Assembly: GCF_000711225.1 (NCBI RefSeq)
Contig: NZ_JOMG01000002.1
Location: 2,368,501-2,432,500 of the forward strand
Source: Pelobacter seleniigenes DSM 18267
Lineage (GTDB): Bacteria; Desulfobacterota; Desulfuromonadia; Desulfuromonadales; Geopsychrobacteraceae
Direction: 5' to 3'
Length of the DNA: 64,000 bases
The number at the start of each line of letters is the position of its first letter. The first letter of the stretch is position 1. The position numbers were made by a program, and so were the translations under genes. The notes beneath the pieces were generated by a model. That model saw only the letters and a program-made list of their open reading frames with translations. It had not been told where the DNA came from and did no database searches. Positions 60,788-64,000 of the stretch are shown here, piece after piece.

Positions 60788-61363
60788 GTGAACCTGCATA
60801 TTTCTTGGTTTTTAGGCTTCGGCTGGAGCTCGGTTCTGATCCTTGTTGGCTGTGCTGTCGGTATCAACCTGTTGAGTGGCCCGGTGGTGTGGCTGCTCTA
60901 TATACCGTTTTTGGTTATCTCTATTTACATGACGGTCCGCTTTCGTCTTTACACCATGCATCCCTGGCGACGCGTGCACAGCAAAGCCATGATCTCTTTC
61001 GCCCGGTTTGCTGCAACGGAGTATGACGAGGCGAAAAAAGCCGGCCGGGAATACGATGTCACCGTGCCTTGTCAGGAACTGGCCCGGGTGATGTTCAGTG
61101 CTGACAATGGCAATGCCAGTCACTTACTGACGGATGCGGGACGCAAAGACTACTACCGGGAATTGGTTAAGGAGTTCCCGCAGGTTTTTCTTAAGGGGCT
61201 TGCAGCAGAGCAACAGGAGATCGTGTTTGAAAAAATTCGACGGGATATTGACGCCAGCAAGCTTGGCCCCGATATCCTTATTGCCAGGGATATCGAATTG
61301 AGGTATTCGCGCAAGGAAGCCGCTGTCTACCTTCAATCGCTGATGCTTGGTGCGGTTCGCTAG
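60788..61363 (+). CDS. Unknown membrane protein inside the tct operon
   Basis: 191 residues, not recognised. Two N-terminal hydrophobic segments (about 5-50: FLGFGWSSVLILVGCAVGINLLSGPVVWLLYIPFLVISIYMTVRF) anchor a charged soluble part. That part includes EYDVTVPCQELARVMFSADNG and LVKEFPQVFLKGLAAEQQEIVFEKIRRDID. It is translated from GTG 60788, with AGGAG overlapping the tctA end region (19 bp gap). Placement between tctA and tctC suggests an accessory or regulatory part of this transporter, or an enzyme tied to it. Confidence 0.75.
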   Translation: MNLHISWFLGFGWSSVLILVGCAVGINLLSGPVVWLLYIPFLVISIYMTVRFRLYTMHPWRRVHSKAMISFARFAATEYDEAKKAGREYDVTVPCQELARVMFSADNGNASHLLTDAGRKDYYRELVKEFPQVFLKGLAAEQQEIVFEKIRRDIDASKLGPDILIARDIELRYSRKEAAVYLQSLMLGAVR

Positions 61364-61435
61364 CCGTACCAATTAATGGACTAACTTGGTTGTTGCGTGT
61401 TTCATCGGGTGTTTTTTCATCAAAGGAGATCGAAC

Positions 61436-62440
61436 ATGAAGAGTTTGAAATGGTTAGCACTGGTTCTGGTTGCGGGACTTTTGTGGACTGGCACGGTCAG
61501 CGCGGCAGACTATCCTTCTCACCCTATCAACGGGTACATTGCCTGGGGCGCCGGCGGTGGTACTGACACGGTTTCACGGCTGGTCACGCCGCTGGCCGAG
61601 AAAGCCTTAGGCCAATCAATCGTTTTGGCAAATAGAACCGGAGCGACCGGCGCCATTGCCACTCAGGCTGCTTATGCCGCTAAAGCCGACGGTTATACGC
61701 TGCTGTTTCACGCCGAAAACCCGCAGCTGTATCAAGTCCTTGGTCTGTCGACCTTGAGCTATGACGAATTTTATCCAATCATGCTTTTCGTGCAGGGTTC
61801 AACGGTCATTGTTGTGCCGAAGGACTCTCCGATCAAAACTTATGCTGACCTGATTGCCGCTGCTAAAGCAAAACCCAGCCAGCTGTCAATCGGCATCAGT
61901 GGTGTCGGTGGGCAACCTTGGGTGACCTCAAAACTGATCAAAAAAGTTGAAGGTGTTGATTTCAACCCTGTTGCTTTTAACGGTGACGGCCCCCTGATCA
62001 CGGCCTTACTTGGAAAGCAGCTTGATGTGAGTGGTCTGGCTGTCGGGGCTGCGGTTCAATATGTCAAAAATGGCGATTTGCGGGCACTGGCAATCATGAA
62101 AAACTCGCCCAATGATACGCTGAAAGAGGTTCCCTATATCACCGAACTGAATCCGGCTTTTAATGACATCATGAAAGCGTCCGGATTTTTCTATGGCGTG
62201 TTCGTGAAAAAAGGAACGCCACAACCGATTATCGATACCCTGACCAAGGCTTACCAGCAGGCCATAACCGATCAAAAGTTCATTGACTATGCCAACCTTA
62301 ACGGCCTTTCAATTCTCGGCCTGACGGGAGCAAAAGCCCAAGAGTTTATGAACAACTGGCGTTCACAAATGTCATGGCTGATCTGGGATTCAGGTGCCGG
62401 TAAAAACAATCCTGCAGATTTTGGCATTCCGAAGCCCTAA
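61436..62440 (+). CDS. tctC: Tripartite tricarboxylate transporter substrate-binding protein TctC (Bug family)
   Basis: 334 residues. A signal peptide ends GTVSAA; the mature protein begins DYPSHPINGYIAWGAGGGTDTVSRLVTPLAEKALGQSIVLANRTGATGAIATQ, the Bug/TctC pattern. LSIGISGVGGQPWVTSKL lies at the ligand loop. Binds a carboxylate and hands it to TctA/TctB. Strong AAAGGAG start; followed by a clear terminator. The order B-A-X-C differs from the common C-B-A. Confidence 0.93.
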   Translation: MKSLKWLALVLVAGLLWTGTVSAADYPSHPINGYIAWGAGGGTDTVSRLVTPLAEKALGQSIVLANRTGATGAIATQAAYAAKADGYTLLFHAENPQLYQVLGLSTLSYDEFYPIMLFVQGSTVIVVPKDSPIKTYADLIAAAKAKPSQLSIGISGVGGQPWVTSKLIKKVEGVDFNPVAFNGDGPLITALLGKQLDVSGLAVGAAVQYVKNGDLRALAIMKNSPNDTLKEVPYITELNPAFNDIMKASGFFYGVFVKKGTPQPIIDTLTKAYQQAITDQKFIDYANLNGLSILGLTGAKAQEFMNNWRSQMSWLIWDSGAGKNNPADFGIPKP

Positions 62441-62474
62441 GGCTTAGTTAAGGTTTTTAGTTTCAGATTAAGAC

Positions 62475-62508
62475 ACAAAAGCGAGCGGTTGAAACCGCTC
62501 GCTTTTGT
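62475..62508. terminator. Bidirectional Rho-independent terminator
   Basis: ACAAAAGCGAGCGGTT / AACCGCTCGCTTTTGT forms a perfect stem around GA. It ends the tct operon and faces the convergent regulator gene. Confidence 0.93.
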
Positions 62509-62649
62509 ATTATTGACAGTCCTTCCGGCGCTGAGACCGGCTCGTTCGGGTTTCTCGTCCTGGCCATTATTGACCTGCGGGGCGCACTTCTGGATGAATC
62601 GTAGCGGCAAAAGTTTTTTACGCCTTGGCGAGCCAAGGCGTTCGTCATT

Positions 62650-64000
62650 TCAGGCTGATTCCCCGTAACTGCTCAGCTTGCGGTAGAGGGTGGTGATGCC
62701 GATGCCGAGGACTTCCGCCGCCTTGGTCTTGTTCCCACCGGCACACTTCAGGGTTGCAAGGATATGCTGCTTTTCGACCTCTTCCAGGGAGTATCTGTGG
62801 TTCCCGGCTAAGGCTTCTTGGCATTTTTTGTCGCAGAGGTCTTCCGGCAGATCCTCGATATCGATCCGTTCCCCCGGGCTCAGCGCTACGGCGAATTCAA
62901 TGACATTCTGCAGCTCACGAACATTGCCCGGCCAGGTATGACAGAGCAGGTGATCGGCGGCTTTGGTGGTGAAGCCGGTGATCCGTCGGTTACTGCGGGC
63001 CGCGGTTTCATCGAGGAACTTTCTGGCCAGGGGGAGAATGTCCTCCCGCCGCTCCCGTAACGGTGGCATTTTCAGCTCGATAACCCGCAGGCGGTAATAC
63101 AGATCCTGGCGAAAGTTGCCCTGGGCGACTTCTTCGGCCAGATTGCGGTTGGTTGCGGCAAGCAGCCGAAAATCGACCGGTCGCGAGTTGCTGTCGCCAA
63201 CCCGCCTGATTTCCCTTTCCTGCAGAACCCGCAGGATTTTGACCTGCATCCCCTGGGAAATCTCGCCGATTTCATCAAGGAACAGGGTCCCGCCGTTAAC
63301 CGCCTCGAAAAAGCCGGCGGTATTTTTATAGGCCCCGGTAAACGCACCTTTGACATAGCCGAACAGTTCGCTTTCCAGCAGACTCTCGGTCACCGCGCCA
63401 CAGTTGATGGCAATGAACGGCCGATCCGCCCGGGTCGATTCGCGATGAATCAGGCTGGCGATCTTCTCTTTGCCGACCCCGGTTTCTCCACTGATCACGA
63501 TGGACGAGTCGACCTTGGCTATCCGCTTGGCAATGTTGACCGTTTTGCGCATGACCTGGCTATGGCAGACCAGGCCGGTCTGTTCCTCGCTGTCTTCCAG
63601 GCTGGAGAGCTGTTTCTGTTTTGCTTTCAGGTTGCTCTCAACCGACTTCAATTTTGCGGTGAGCTCGGACAGGACCTTGTCCGGTGATTTCAGCTCGTAG
63701 TAGGGGAGCAGCTCTTCTATCTCGGGTCCCCAGTCCTCCTTGTAGCGACCTTCCACCTGACAGATCGGGTCGCCTTTGGCGCAGCACTGGACTTCCCGAA
63801 AGAACACATCCCGACCGGTTCGCTTTGATACATAACCGCTGGCAAAACCGGTCAGAGTCCAGCACACCGGCTCATCGGTCTTGCCGAAATGTAGGGTATG
63901 TTGCTCGGCTTCATAGGAGTCCTTCCAGGAGCCGGAGACCAGTGGATTATTACCCTTTCCATCCATGCGGATATTACTGAGAGGGGTCATCAGCCCATGC
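62650..64000 (-). CDS. Sigma-54-dependent activator with V4R domain (5' end beyond the window)
   Basis: At least 446 residues; the frame stays open to the right edge, so the true start is outside. The visible N-terminus holds the end of a V4R/XylR_N-type sensor: CWTLTGFASGYVSKRTGRDVFFREVQCCAKGDPICQVEG. A coiled-coil linker follows (about 105-135), then AAA+ motifs GETGVGKE, GAFTGA and TLFLDEIGE, and a C-terminal Fis helix-turn-helix KTKAAEVLGIGITTLYRKLS. XylR/DmpR relatives bind aromatic effectors directly. It is convergent with the tct operon. Confidence 0.92.
   Translation of the reverse strand, partial: HGLMTPLSNIRMDGKGNNPLVSGSWKDSYEAEQHTLHFGKTDEPVCWTLTGFASGYVSKRTGRDVFFREVQCCAKGDPICQVEGRYKEDWGPEIEELLPYYELKSPDKVLSELTAKLKSVESNLKAKQKQLSSLEDSEEQTGLVCHSQVMRKTVNIAKRIAKVDSSIVISGETGVGKEKIASLIHRESTRADRPFIAINCGAVTESLLESELFGYVKGAFTGAYKNTAGFFEAVNGGTLFLDEIGEISQGMQVKILRVLQEREIRRVGDSNSRPVDFRLLAATNRNLAEEVAQGNFRQDLYYRLRVIELKMPPLRERREDILPLARKFLDETAARSNRRITGFTTKAADHLLCHTWPGNVRELQNVIEFAVALSPGERIDIEDLPEDLCDKKCQEALAGNHRYSLEEVEKQHILATLKCAGGNKTKAAEVLGIGITTLYRKLSSYGESA

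Overview
The window looks like a chromosomal segment of a metabolically versatile deltaproteobacterium of the Desulfuromonadales type (Desulfuromonas/Pelobacter/Geobacter relatives). This is an inference from gene content: System II cytochrome c maturation (ResB plus CcsB), a c-heme DUF3365 sensor, many sigma-54 regulators and PAS/dCache kinases, FapA, and a moderately GC-rich sequence. No rRNA, tRNA, CRISPR array, phage or intact insertion sequence was seen.

Layout. 1-6.8 kb: a probable 6S RNA cut by the left edge, a divergent shikimate kinase, a flavin reductase, a CDGSH protein, a 1-Cys peroxiredoxin, a MYG1 hydrolase, a NUDT14-like Nudix enzyme, a quinone oxidoreductase and a rubredoxin-membrane protein. 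6.8-13.7 kb: an OmpR-type two-component pair, a nitronate monooxygenase-like protein, a roadblock protein, a TPR-OmpA protein, the heme sensor and an unknown exported protein. 13.7-17.2 kb: porphyrin synthesis (radical SAM protein, HemE, HemH and a coupled CxxC microprotein). 17.3-27.1 kb: a four-gene phosphorelay (REC-Hpt, REC-PAS-kinase, NtrC-type regulator, hybrid kinase) followed by a chemoreceptor. 27.6-33.8 kb: cytochrome c maturation, CbpA/DnaJ, a TPR protein and HemG. 33.8-38.3 kb: FapA, DUF2288, a uracil-DNA glycosylase and an orphan P-loop NTPase.

38.4-54.6 kb is the most coherent functional block. A dCache histidine kinase, whose sensor carries the complete amino-acid-binding residue set known from PctA, is followed by a sigma-54 response regulator. 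Next come an aldehyde dehydrogenase, a GabT-type aminotransferase and a full Liv-type ABC importer. Good -24/-12 sigma-54 promoters precede both the dehydrogenase and the aminotransferase, and both carry a common GTCAACC motif upstream. I read this as a sensor-regulated regulon for import and catabolism of an omega-amino acid such as GABA or 5-aminovalerate. A separate binding-protein lipoprotein and hybrid kinase follow immediately.

54.6-64 kb: DUF2164, an exported DsrE protein, a PilZ protein, an IclR regulator, an alcohol dehydrogenase pseudogene with an internal deletion, a tripartite tricarboxylate transporter (TctB, TctA, an extra unknown membrane protein, TctC) and a V4R-type sigma-54 activator cut by the right edge. 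A palindromic dispersed repeat occurs at 4.1 kb (flanked there by 73-bp direct repeats) and again at 43.8 kb.
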